DNA of 64,000 nt from an uncultured Bacteroides sp. (GTDB lineage: Bacteria; Bacteroidota; Bacteroidia; Bacteroidales; Bacteroidaceae): NCBI RefSeq assembly GCF_949298305.1, contig NZ_CASFWU010000003.1, forward strand, positions 11,616 to 75,615. The letters are read 5' to 3'. Every line of letters starts with the position of its first letter. Within the stretch, counting starts at the first letter, position 1. Under the pieces are notes generated by a model. The model was not told where the DNA came from. It saw only the letters and a list, made by a program, of their open reading frames with translations, and did no database searches. Positions 19,216-28,900 of the stretch are shown here, one piece after another. Made by a program: the position numbers and the translations under genes.

Positions 19216-19616
19216 GAAAAGGCAGCCGCCTCCTTCAAAATGGCTTTCGGAAGCTGCAAAGAGGGCGTTTTTCTACCTCGGGAGCCCTATTTTCCTCTCT
19301 TTCAAATGTAAGGATTTCGCTATCCGGCTGCCATGCAGGAGGTTACGGCAATCCGCGTCCGTTTTTCCGCACAAGCCGGGCGGAAGGCCGGAAAAAACGG
19401 ATTCTCACGCATCAGGAAAGCCAAAGTGTCAAAATGTAAAATGAGGAAATCGTAAGCGGCACACCCAAGAAGGAGCACACTCCGGTTTGGGCTATCCGAA
19501 ACAAGAAATCTGTTTCCGCGTTCTGCGCCCGGAAATGCCCCTGCACGGTTTTCGGGCAATTCTCATTTTCCTCCTAAAAAAGTGAAACGTTACTTGTTTT
19601 TCTCCTCGTGGTATCG

Positions 19617-19624
19617 TACATTTG
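19617..19624 (+). promoter_or_regulatory. -7 element of the nucleoside permease gene
   Basis: TACATTTG, 57 bases before the ATG at 19682. A near TTTG (CTTG at 19593-19596) lies about 20 bases upstream. Confidence 0.55.
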
Positions 19625-19681
19625 CATACTTATGTAAAAACCAAAAATCTGTTTATCTTAAAAACTTAAACAAAAAAAGCT

Positions 19682-20944
19682 ATGAACATCAAAGTCCGCC
19701 TGATTATCATGAACTTCCTGCAGTTTGCCGTGTGGGGTTCCTATCTGACATCCATGGGCAGCTATCTGGTCAACGTCAATCTGGCAGCACACATCGGAAT
19801 CTTCTACGCCATGCAGGGCATCGTCTCCCTCTTCATGCCGGCCATCATAGGCATCATTGCCGACCGCTGGATTCCCGCACAACGGCTTTTGAGCATCAGC
19901 CATTTCATAGCTTCTTTCTTCACCGGACTTACAGGTTACTACGGCATGAAATACGGGGCTGAAGTGGAGTTCGGCACCCTCTTCACCTTCTACTCGCTGA
20001 GCGTAGCCTTCTACATGCCCACGCTGGCCCTGTCCAACTCGGTGGCCTACAACGCCCTGGACAAGGCCGGACTGGACACCATCAAGAACTTCCCCCCCAT
20101 CCGCATCTTCGGCACCATCGGATTCATCTGCTCCATGTGGCTGGTGGACATTCTGGGATTGCAGAACGATTACGGGCAGTTCCTGGTGTGCGCCCTCATC
20201 GAGGTCATCTACGCCTTCTATGCCCTGACGCTCCCCTCCTGTCCCACGAACCGGGGCGGACAGAACAAATCGCTGGTGGAAGCGCTGGGCCTGCGCGCCT
20301 TTGCCCTGTTCAAGCAGAAGAAGATGGCCATCTTCTTCCTCTTCTCCATGCTGCTGGGCGTGTCGCTGCAAATCACCAACGGCTTTGCCAATCCCTATAT
20401 CAAGAGTTTCGGCAGCATCCCCGAGTTTGCCGATACCTTCGGCGTGCAGCACGCCAACATCCTGATTTCCCTGTCGCAGGTGTCCGAGACGCTCTGCATC
20501 CTGCTGATTCCCTTCTTCCTCAAACGCTTCGGCATCAAATACGTGATGCTGATAGCCATGCTGGCCTGGGTATTGCGCTTCGGCCTGTTCGGAGCGGGCA
20601 ATCCGGGCAGCGGCGTGTGGATGTTCATCCTCTCGATGATTGTCTACGGCGTGGCATTCGACTTCTTCAACATATCCGGTTCTCTGTTTGTTGACCGCGA
20701 AACCGATAAAGACATCCGCTCCAGTGCTCAGGGGCTGTTCATCATCATGACCAACGGACTGGGCGCCACCATCGGCACCCTGGGAGCACAGGCGGTAGTA
20801 AACTATTTTGTAGACTTCAACAGCGATGTCCCGCAAGTGGAACAATGGCAATGCGCCTGGTACACCTTTGCCGCATACGCACTGGTAGTGGCTGTCGTGT
20901 TTGCCCTGGTATTCAAGTACAAGCACCGGCCGGAAGACATATAA
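19682..20944 (+). CDS. Nucleoside permease, NupG-family MFS transporter
   Basis: A 420-residue inner-membrane protein with about 12 hydrophobic segments. The N-terminal MNIKVRLIIMNFLQFAVWGSY and GIIADRWIPAQRLLS resemble the NupG/XapB nucleoside:proton symporter family, whose usual length is about 410-420. It would import nucleosides. The gene starts a plus-strand run: its stop is 10 bases before the bifunctional nuclease gene, which is followed by rsmE. Confidence 0.85.
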   Translation: MNIKVRLIIMNFLQFAVWGSYLTSMGSYLVNVNLAAHIGIFYAMQGIVSLFMPAIIGIIADRWIPAQRLLSISHFIASFFTGLTGYYGMKYGAEVEFGTLFTFYSLSVAFYMPTLALSNSVAYNALDKAGLDTIKNFPPIRIFGTIGFICSMWLVDILGLQNDYGQFLVCALIEVIYAFYALTLPSCPTNRGGQNKSLVEALGLRAFALFKQKKMAIFFLFSMLLGVSLQITNGFANPYIKSFGSIPEFADTFGVQHANILISLSQVSETLCILLIPFFLKRFGIKYVMLIAMLAWVLRFGLFGAGNPGSGVWMFILSMIVYGVAFDFFNISGSLFVDRETDKDIRSSAQGLFIIMTNGLGATIGTLGAQAVVNYFVDFNSDVPQVEQWQCAWYTFAAYALVVAVVFALVFKYKHRPEDI

Positions 20945-20954
20945 CCCCAACAAC

Positions 20955-21515
20955 ATGAACAAGACCAAAAAAGAACTGCAGGTTCTCAACATATCCAACA
21001 GCCAGGAACAGGCCGGTGCCTACGCGCTGGTGCTGGGCGAAGTGGACGGCGACCGCCAGCTGCCCGTCATCATTGGCAGCAACGAGGCCCAATACATTGT
21101 CATCGAACTGAGAGGCATTGTCCCGCCACGCCCGCTGACCCACAACCTGTTTGCCTCCGTACTCGAAGCGATGGGCGCCAAACTGATGCGCGTGCTCATC
21201 TACCGGGTGGAAAACGGCATCTTCTATTCTTATATCTACCTGAAATACGGAGAAAACATCATGCGGGTAGACGCACGCACCAGCGATGCCGTCGCATTGG
21301 CGTTACGGATGAATGCACCCATCCTGGTCTATGAAGAGATACTTGAACAAGAAGGAATACGGATGGAAGACTTTATCGAAAAAGAGACATCCGCCTCTCC
21401 CCGGAAACCCACCCTGCAATCATTGGAAGCCGCCTTGCAGAAGGCCGTCGAAAGCGAAGACTATGAACTCGCCGCCCAGCTACGCGACCAGATAAACCAA
21501 CTGAAGACCCCGTAA
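20955..21515 (+). CDS. Bifunctional nuclease (DUF151) family protein with UVR motif
   Basis: A 186-residue protein. Residues about 10-130 are a BFN/DUF151 domain (QLPVIIGSNEAQYIVIELRG, LMRVLIYRVENGIFYSYIYL, VDARTSDAVALALR), a family reported to have both DNase and RNase activity in plants. The C-terminus carries a UvrB/UvrC interaction-type helix pair (ALQKAVESEDYELAAQLRDQ). The ATG at 20955 is chosen; the upstream extension overlaps the permease gene. It lies between the nucleoside permease and rsmE. Confidence 0.85.
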   Translation: MNKTKKELQVLNISNSQEQAGAYALVLGEVDGDRQLPVIIGSNEAQYIVIELRGIVPPRPLTHNLFASVLEAMGAKLMRVLIYRVENGIFYSYIYLKYGENIMRVDARTSDAVALALRMNAPILVYEEILEQEGIRMEDFIEKETSASPRKPTLQSLEAALQKAVESEDYELAAQLRDQINQLKTP

Positions 21516-21548
21516 ACAAACGTCCTGAAAACGCCCAAACCAAGCATT

Positions 21549-22247
21549 ATGCACGTATTCTATACACCCCAGATACAGACATGCGCCGAACTGCCCGAAG
21601 AGGAAGCCGCACACGCCGTACGCGTGCTGCGCCTGCAAGCCGGCGACGAGGTGATGCTCACCGACGGCGAAGGCTGCTTCTACCGCGCCGAGATAACCAC
21701 CGCCACCAATAAGCGCTGCCTGGTGCGCGTCCTCGAAACACAGCCACAGGCCCCCTTGTGGAGCGGACACCTGCACATAGCCATGGCGCCGACCAAGAAC
21801 ATGGACCGCACGGAGTGGTTTGCCGAGAAGGCCACAGAGATTGGCTTCGACGAACTGACCTTCCTGAACTGCCGCTTTTCGGAGCGACGGGTCATCAAGA
21901 CCGAACGCATTGCAAAGATACTGGTGTCGGCCATGAAGCAGTCGCTCAAGGCACGCCTGCCACGGCTGAACGAAATGACCGACTTCGACCGTTTTGTGAC
22001 ACAGCCCTTTACGGGCCAGAAATTCATTGCTCACTGCTACGAAGGCGAGAAGCCCCTGCTGAAGGACGTGGTGCAGCACGGTGAAGACGCACTGGTGCTG
22101 ATAGGCCCCGAAGGCGACTTCAGCCCGGAAGAGGTGGAGAAAGCCCTGGCCAACGGCTTCCGCCCCATCAGCCTGGGCCGCTCCCGACTACGCACAGAAA
22201 CGGCTGCCCTGGTAGCCTGCCATATACTGAATCTACTTAACCAATAA
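21549..22247 (+). CDS. rsmE: 16S rRNA (uracil-1498 N3)-methyltransferase
   Basis: A 232-residue SPOUT-class methyltransferase that modifies U1498 of 16S rRNA. It has an N-terminal PUA-like domain (HAVRVLRLQAGDEVMLTDGEG) and a C-terminal trefoil knot with the SAM site LIGPEGDFSPEEVEKA and LGRSRLRTETAALVACH. Length and motifs are normal. It is 33 bases after the DUF151 gene and 13 bases before the DUF4836 lipoprotein, so all are probably co-transcribed. Confidence 0.93.
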   Translation: MHVFYTPQIQTCAELPEEEAAHAVRVLRLQAGDEVMLTDGEGCFYRAEITTATNKRCLVRVLETQPQAPLWSGHLHIAMAPTKNMDRTEWFAEKATEIGFDELTFLNCRFSERRVIKTERIAKILVSAMKQSLKARLPRLNEMTDFDRFVTQPFTGQKFIAHCYEGEKPLLKDVVQHGEDALVLIGPEGDFSPEEVEKALANGFRPISLGRSRLRTETAALVACHILNLLNQ

Positions 22248-22260
22248 AAAAAACAAAGAG

Positions 22261-23805
22261 ATGAACAAGAAATTATGTTTGAAGTTGTCAGCATGGATCA
22301 TGCTGCTGTTTGTGGCAACTGCCTGCTCGAAAAAAACAGAGTACACCAACGCCATCCCCGGCGATGCAACAGCCGTATTTTCGTTCAACCTGAACGAGTT
22401 GGGCAAGAAAGCGGGAGGCAGCGAGGAAAACAAGGCCCTCATCGAAAAGATGACGGAAGCATTGGGACAAAGCAACCTGAACGCCGCTACCGTTGACCAG
22501 CTGAAGACCATCGTGAAAGACCCGAAAGCATCGGGCATCGACCTGAGAGAGCCCGTGTACATCTTCCGCTCGGCCGACTTTCCCGTTGCCCTGCTGGCCA
22601 AGGTGAACAACGAAGACGACTTGCAGAAGCTCATCGGCCTGGGCGAGAAGGAACAGGCCTGCACCCCCGTGGCCGAAGGCGAAGGCTACCGCTACACCAC
22701 CATCAACAACCAACTGTTGCTGGCCTTCACCCCGACTACGGTCATCATGACCGACTATGGTAACGAAGCCGCCACGCAGGAAAAGATGCTGGCCAACCTG
22801 GCCACAGTGCTGAAGCAGACAGCCGAAAACAGCATTAACGCCGACGAGGGCTTCCAGAAGGCTGTAGGAATGAAGAAGGACATCACCCTGTATGCCTCGT
22901 ACGCAGCCCTGCCCAAGATGTACACAGAAGCCCTCCGTTCGACCATGCCCAACATCCCCAATTGGGAAGGAATGATAATCCTGGGCGGACTGTCGTTCGA
23001 AAAAGGCCAAATCGTCATTGATATGGAACCCTACGCCAAAGATGCCGAACTGAAAGCCTACATCGAAAAGCAGAGTGAAGCCACCCTTCCCCTCCAGAAC
23101 AAATACCTGAGCAACTATCCCCCCGCCACCTGGTGCTACCTCACCATGGGTGTCAACGGAGAGAAGGCCGTCAGCAACCTGCAGGAGACCAATGCCCTCG
23201 CCATACTGCCTGACGGACAACGCCAACTGCTGGAACAGCTGCTGAAATCCCTGCGCAACGACGTAAGCGCGGGCGCCTTCATGGAAAAAGGCATGCCCAC
23301 CGTGTTGCTCTGCGCCGAAACCGAGGACGAAAACCTGCTGAAGACTTTCTTCGAAAAAGCTACCGAACAGCACCTGCTGAGAAAGAACGAAATGATACAA
23401 GTGAACGACCAGGAATACGTCTTCCAGTCGCTCTTCAAAGTCTACTTCGGCATCAAGGACAAGAACCTCTACATCACCAACGGAGAGCAGCTCTACAAGG
23501 ACCTCATGGCCGGCAAGAACCCCGACAATGAGAAAATGCCCTACGCCGACAAGCTGAAAGGCAAGAACTCGGCCTTCATCCTCAACATCGAAGCCATCTG
23601 CTCGCAGCCCGAAGTAGGGCTCGCCATGCAAAGCATGAGAGACAAGGAGCTCGTTGAACTTTGGCAGATAGTCCAGAAGATGACCCACATCGAAGCGACA
23701 AGCGACGGACAACACGCCCAAGGCGTAATCGGCCTGAAAGACAAGGACCAGAATGCGCTGAAGTTCATAGTAGACAACATCAAGCAGTTGGCAGGAGGCT
23801 TCTGA
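22261..23805 (+). CDS. DUF4836 family lipoprotein
   Basis: A 514-residue exported lipoprotein. The signal peptide ends in a lipobox with the acceptor Cys in VATACSKK. The mature part resembles the DUF4836 family (YTNAIPGDATAVFSFNLNEL near the start and GVIGLKDKDQNALKFIV near the end), Bacteroidetes surface or periplasmic proteins of unknown function. The repeated strand patterns suggest two related halves. It probably belongs to the rsmE transcript; a GC-rich hairpin follows it. Confidence 0.8.
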   Translation: MNKKLCLKLSAWIMLLFVATACSKKTEYTNAIPGDATAVFSFNLNELGKKAGGSEENKALIEKMTEALGQSNLNAATVDQLKTIVKDPKASGIDLREPVYIFRSADFPVALLAKVNNEDDLQKLIGLGEKEQACTPVAEGEGYRYTTINNQLLLAFTPTTVIMTDYGNEAATQEKMLANLATVLKQTAENSINADEGFQKAVGMKKDITLYASYAALPKMYTEALRSTMPNIPNWEGMIILGGLSFEKGQIVIDMEPYAKDAELKAYIEKQSEATLPLQNKYLSNYPPATWCYLTMGVNGEKAVSNLQETNALAILPDGQRQLLEQLLKSLRNDVSAGAFMEKGMPTVLLCAETEDENLLKTFFEKATEQHLLRKNEMIQVNDQEYVFQSLFKVYFGIKDKNLYITNGEQLYKDLMAGKNPDNEKMPYADKLKGKNSAFILNIEAICSQPEVGLAMQSMRDKELVELWQIVQKMTHIEATSDGQHAQGVIGLKDKDQNALKFIVDNIKQLAGGF

Positions 23806-23831
23806 CCCCTCCCAACAGCGCACAACCCACC

Positions 23832-23885
23832 GGGCACGGACCGTGCAGAGCGGCTGGGCAACGGACTGCAACCCCGTCCGTGCCC
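23832..23885. terminator. Inverted repeat after the DUF4836 gene
   Basis: GGGCACGGAC (23832-23841) pairs exactly with GTCCGTGCCC (23876-23885). The interior includes ACCGTGCAG and CTGCA spaced about 22 bases apart, so this may be a decayed relative of the 22-base arrays rather than, or as well as, a terminator. No clear T-tract follows. Confidence 0.4.
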
Positions 23886-23959
23886 TCCCCCCTGCGTAGT
23901 CCGTGCCTGTCCAATGAAAAGCTACCGTCACACCTATTTTCCAGAAGACAATCCTCCGC

Positions 23960-24604
23960 ATGAACAGCATCCATCTCAATCAAGCCCTTCCCCAAGTGTT
24001 CGCCGGCCGCGACAACGTGGTTTCCAACGTGTGGCAGCGGGACGTGGCCTTCCTCAAAGGCCGCCGCTACCTGATAGAAGCCGCCTCGGGCACGGGCAAA
24101 TCCTCGCTTTGCAGCTACATCTACGGCTATCGCCGCGACTACAAGGGCCTCATCGACTTTGACGGACAGGACATCCGCCGCCTCTCCACCCGCCAATGGG
24201 TCACCGTCAGAGAACGCTCGCTCAGCATCCTGTTCCAGGACCTGCGCATCTTCCCCGAACTCACCTCCATGGAGAATGTGTTGCTGAAGAACCGTCTGAC
24301 CGGACACAAGACGAAAGAAGAAATCAACACCCTGTTCGAGACAATGGGCATAGCGGACAAGACGGACGAAAAGGCCGGCAAACTCTCCTTCGGCCAGCAG
24401 CAGCGGGTGGCCTTCATCCGCAGCCTCTGCCAGCCCTTCGACTTCATCCTGCTGGACGAACCGGTCAGCCACCTGGACGACGCCAACGGAGCCGTCATGA
24501 GCCGCCTGCTGGAAGAAGAAGCCCGCAGACAGGGGGCAGGCATCCTTGTCACCTCCATCGGGAAGCACCTGAAACTTGACTACGACACCATCCTAAAACT
24601 CTGA
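23960..24604 (+). CDS. ABC transporter ATP-binding protein
   Basis: A 214-residue ATPase subunit. Walker A reads AASGTGKSS (the first glycine of the usual GxxGxGKS is Ala), the signature is KLSFGQQQRVAF, and Walker B is FDFILLDEPVSHLD. It is of the LolD/MacB/FtsE size class. The next gene, 6 bases downstream, is an FtsX-like permease, so the pair probably forms an export or lipoprotein/peptide-handling ABC system of the inner membrane. The substrate cannot be told from the sequence. Confidence 0.85.
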   Translation: MNSIHLNQALPQVFAGRDNVVSNVWQRDVAFLKGRRYLIEAASGTGKSSLCSYIYGYRRDYKGLIDFDGQDIRRLSTRQWVTVRERSLSILFQDLRIFPELTSMENVLLKNRLTGHKTKEEINTLFETMGIADKTDEKAGKLSFGQQQRVAFIRSLCQPFDFILLDEPVSHLDDANGAVMSRLLEEEARRQGAGILVTSIGKHLKLDYDTILKL

Positions 24605-24610
24605 CACCCC

Positions 24611-25816
24611 ATGAACAGACTTGTTTGGAAACTCCTCCGCCAGCACATCAGCATCGGCCAACTGGCCGGATTCTTTCTGGCCAACCTCTTCGGCATGACG
24701 ATTGTCCTGCTGGGCATCCAGTTCTATCAGGACGTGCTGCCCATCTTCACCCAGGGCGACAGCTTCATGAAGAAGGAATACATCATCGCCACCAAAAAGC
24801 TCAACCTGCTGAGCAACCTCACCGAGAGCGGAAACACCTTCAGCAACGACGAAGTGGAGAAACTGAAGCAGCAACCCTTCACCCGCAGCGTGGGAGCCTT
24901 CACCCCCTCGCTGTTCAAGGTTTCGGCCGGAATGGCCATGCAGGGGACGGGCATCCAGCTATCTACCGAAATGTTCTTCGAGTCCGTGCCCGACGAGTAT
25001 GTAGACGTCAGCCTGGAGAGGTGGCATTTCGACAAGGACAGCCGCTCCATCCCCATCATCATTCCACGCAACTACTTGAACCTCTATAACTTCGGCTTCG
25101 CCCAAAGCCGCAGCCTGCCCAAGCTGACCGAAGGGCTGATAGGACTGATACAGATGGACATCCTGATACGCGGCAACGGGCAGACCGAACGCTACAAAGG
25201 CAACATCGTGGGCTTCTCCAACCGGCTGAACACCATTCTGGTGCCCCAGTCGTTCATGGACGAGGCCAACCGCCGCTTCGCTCCCGACAAGGAAGCCCAT
25301 CCGTCGCGCCTGATTGTGGGAGTGAAGAATCCTGCCGACCCCGCCATCAGCCAATACTTCCAGCAGAACAGCTACGAGACCGAAGGCGACAGCCTGGACG
25401 CTGGCAAGACCACCCACTTCCTGCGCCTCATCACCGGCATCGTGCTGGGCGTGGGCCTGTTCATCAGCATCCTGTCCTTCTACATCCTGATGCTGAGCAT
25501 TTTCCTGCTGTTGCAGAAGAACACCGTCAAGCTGGAGGACCTGCTGCTCTTAGGCTACAGCCCCGCCCGGGTGGCCCTCCCCTACAACCTGCTGACCACC
25601 GGGCTGAACCTGCTTGTGCTGCTGCTCGCCGTAGTGGGCACGCTTCAGGTGCGCCACCTCTACCTTCCCGTCTTGCAAGACCTGTTCCCCAGACTGGAAG
25701 AGGCCTCCTTGTGGCCAGCCGTCCTGACCGGCTTCCTGCTGTCAGCAGTTGTATCCGTCCTGAACATCCTAAGCATACGGAAGAAAATAAACGGCATCTG
25801 GAAGGGCCGGCACTGA
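24611..25816 (+). CDS. FtsX/MacB-type ABC transporter permease
   Basis: A 401-residue membrane protein. One N-terminal membrane helix (about 17-35) is followed by a large periplasmic region (about 50-260), then three C-terminal helices (LRLITGIVLGVGLFISILSF, LLTTGLNLLVLLLAVVGTL, WPAVLTGFLLSAVVSVLNIL). This is the FtsX-like topology. It is coupled to the ATPase gene just upstream. A 22-base-period repeat and the convergent HTCS gene follow. Confidence 0.8.
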   Translation: MNRLVWKLLRQHISIGQLAGFFLANLFGMTIVLLGIQFYQDVLPIFTQGDSFMKKEYIIATKKLNLLSNLTESGNTFSNDEVEKLKQQPFTRSVGAFTPSLFKVSAGMAMQGTGIQLSTEMFFESVPDEYVDVSLERWHFDKDSRSIPIIIPRNYLNLYNFGFAQSRSLPKLTEGLIGLIQMDILIRGNGQTERYKGNIVGFSNRLNTILVPQSFMDEANRRFAPDKEAHPSRLIVGVKNPADPAISQYFQQNSYETEGDSLDAGKTTHFLRLITGIVLGVGLFISILSFYILMLSIFLLLQKNTVKLEDLLLLGYSPARVALPYNLLTTGLNLLVLLLAVVGTLQVRHLYLPVLQDLFPRLEEASLWPAVLTGFLLSAVVSVLNILSIRKKINGIWKGRH

Positions 25817-25837
25817 ATAGAAGGTGTTTCACCCAGT

Positions 25838-25925
25838 TGTGTACCCAGTACTTGCAAGGAAGTACTGGGGTACCTGCGTAAGCCTACTCAAAGACTTGCA
25901 GGGAAGTACTGGAGTAAGTGACAAA
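25838..25925. repeat. 22-base tandem array C, about 4 units
   Basis: ACTTGC (25850), ACCTGC (25872) and ACTTGC (25894) are spaced exactly 22 bases, with a decayed fourth position at 25916. GAAGTACTGG occurs at 25858 and 25902, 44 bases apart. It sits between the convergent ABC permease and HTCS genes. Confidence 0.75.
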
Positions 25926-25965
25926 AAATCATCTGAACTATTACCAAGGATTGGTGAAAGACATC

Positions 25966-28900
25966 TCAAGAAGCACTCGAATCCCCACCGGAAATCTCTG
26001 ATGAATCCTCCTCCTTCCCTTGATGCTTGTACATATAATCTTTGGGGGACATGCCATATCTCTCCTTGAACGAACTGGAGAAATGTGATAAATTGACATA
26101 ACCGGTAGCATAGGCAATCTCAGAGATAGTCAGTTTCTTATCTTCGGCCAATAGAGTAGCCGCCTGCTGCAAGCGAATGTTTTTGATAAAATCTCGAGCA
26201 GAAAGATTGGTCAGTTCTTTCAGTTTCCTATGGATATGTACCCTACTTAAGCCCACCTCATTCGCCAACATTTCAACATTCAGGTCAGGATCAGCCAAAT
26301 GTTCATTCACCACTTTCATAACCTTCTCCATCAGCTTCTCGTCACCAGACTTTATTTCAATCTTCTCCATTTTGCTCTCTTGCTGCTGTGCCCCGCTAAA
26401 CTTGTTACGAAGCAAACGTCGGTTGGAAATAAGATTGGCAATAACACCTTTTAATAATTCTGTATTAAATGGCTTTACGATGTAAGCATCTGCACCAATA
26501 TCTATACCTTCCAGCTTATCCTCCGGTTTTGACTTGGCCGTCAGAAGGACAACTGGAACGTGGTTAACATTCGTATTCTGCTTTATTTTACGACAAAGGG
26601 TCAGCCCATCCATCTCGGGCATCATAATATCACTTATAACCAGATCAGGAGCATCAGAAAGAACCAGTTCATAAGCTTCTTTACCATTGCAGCACGTCTG
26701 TACCCTATATTCTCCCGAGAGTTCTTCCTTCAGATAAGCCCGTATTTCTTCCTCATCTTCCACCACCAGCACCTTCAAGCGAGTTTTAGCTTTCAAAGGT
26801 TTATCACTGCCGGTTTTCGTAGCTTCTTCATCCAAAGCCGGTTCGGAAGTAGGACGCATAGGCATCCCCGGTAAACTGTGTGTTACTACAGTTTCTCCTG
26901 CACCCATTTCGAGTTCATCCGCCCTCAGGTGGGCTGCCCCCAACGGAATGCGGATAACGAAACGGCTGCCCGAAGTATCCTCACGATTCTCTGCAAAGAT
27001 TAAGCCATGATGCAGTTGTACCAGCGAGCGGGACAGATGCAGGCCGATGCCCGTACCGAAATTGGAATTGGTCACATCGTTGTTTATCTGATAGAAACGT
27101 TCGAAAATCTGGTCTATCTTATCCTTATCTATGCCAATACCGTTGTCTGTCACCGTAATCTCGAAATATTCTTTCAGTGCATCCTTCCGCGAAGGGTCTT
27201 TTCCCGTAGTAAGCTTGACCTGAATCTCGCCCTCTTCGGGCGTGTACTTGAAAGCATTTGACAGAATGTTCATCAGAATCTTGTCAAAGTTGTTCAAGTC
27301 TATCCAGACTTTCAGTTGCGGCATGTCATGCACGAAGCTGAAGCGAATCTTCTTCTTTTTGGCCATATAGTCAAAAGTCAGCATCACATCGTCAATAAAG
27401 CCTACCATATCTGTCTCACGGAACTTCATGAACATTTGCCCCTTATCCAGCTTTCGAATGTCCATCAACTGATTAATCAACCGCAGAATCCGTTGTGCAT
27501 TCCAATAAATCATCAGATAGGTTTTGTGCAGTTCCGAATCCTTCTTGTCCGAAAGCAGTTTCTCAAGCGGATTGATAATCAACGTCATCGGAGTACGTAT
27601 CTCATGAGAAATATTGATAAAGAACTGCAGTTTGGCCTCGTTTAATTGTTCTATGTGTTCACGCTTCATAATCTCGCGACGGTGACGCATACGAGAATAC
27701 AGATAATTCACAATGCCTGCCACCAGCAAGCCAAAGAGGATGACGTATATTAAATATGCCCACCAAGTTTCATACCAGGGAGGCGAAATAAGAATTTGAA
27801 CCGCACGTACTTCGGAAGCTTGCCCGTGCAGCAAAGCCCTGACAGAAAACGTATATTTTCCCGGAGGAAGGTTGTTATAAGTCACACGGTTTACGCCAGG
27901 TTCCGTTGTCGACCACTGACGGCTCAGTTCCTCAATGCGATATTGATAGGAAATCTGCTCAGGCACATTATATTGTAAGGTTGAAAACACGATACTGAAC
28001 GTATTGTCATCATGGGATAGCTGAAACTGCCGAGCATCCTGTACAATCCCATCGATAACCGCTTTCCCGCCAGAGAGTGTATTTTTATGTACAGGACGAT
28101 TGAAAATGAAGAAATCGGTTATCCAGACTTGAATATCTTTTGAACCACTGTCGATGGCATCCGGCCAAAAGCTGGTAACACCGTTTACTCCACCAAAATA
28201 GATTTTGCCCGAACGGCCCTTAAAGAAAGCACCGTGCATAAATTCATTGCCCTGCAATCCATCGCCTACATAATAATTAATGAAATGTCCTTCTGTCACA
28301 TTATACTTACTGACACCCCAATAAGTGCTAATCCATATATTGGAATTTCCATCCTCACACAATCCACAAATTACATTATTGGGAAGGCCATCCTTTGTCG
28401 TAAATCTCTGCACTGTTGCACTTTTTTTATCAAACCGGAAAAGACCGTCGGTCGTACCGGCCCAAATGTTGCCACTCTCATCCTCCATCAGAACATAGCC
28501 TACACAATCTGTAATCAACAAATTCTTCTGCCCGTAATCCAGAAAACTTCCAGTAACCGGATTAAAACAGCTGATACCTTTGTAGTGAGCCAGCCAAATC
28601 ATTCCCTCGCTGTCACAAAACAAATAATTCACCCAGTCATTAGCCAACTCATTGCGTGTCAAGTCTCCTTTCTCATCTTTAGACGATTCATAATGCTTCA
28701 ATTCACCTGTCTGCAAACTGTATTGATAAAATCCTGAGCCTAAAGTAGCCACATACAAGTTCTTTTGCCTATCCTCTGCAATAGCCAAGACTTTTTGTCC
28801 GGAAGTAGACGGCAAATATTCGCATTCCCCCGTTTGCCGATTCAACTTAGCCAACCCACGGGTATAAGAACCTAGCCACAAATTGCGGTCTGTATCTTCG

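Larger units (their letters stand above)
18745..19681. other. Long intergenic region: candidate sRNA, repeats and promoter
   Basis: No convincing protein gene is present in these 937 bases. From left to right it holds a palindromic box and promoter (18812-18841), a short terminated transcript (about 18848-18916), the hairpin GGCCAG-tttt-CTGGCC near 18953, a six-unit 22-base array (19084-19215), and the nucleoside permease promoter (19617-19624). A plus-strand frame from a TTG at 18839 to 19444 has repeat-driven composition and no family resemblance. Confidence 0.6.

Noticed and set aside
18839..19444. A plus-strand frame of about 200 codons from a TTG after the sRNA promoter
   Set aside because: It begins with TTG inside the promoter element, crosses a strong terminator and a 22-base array, and has repeat-like composition.
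23806..23959. A ninth 22-base array
   Set aside because: ACCGTGCAG and CTGCA words are spaced close to 22 but slip by one or more bases, so the register is not convincing.
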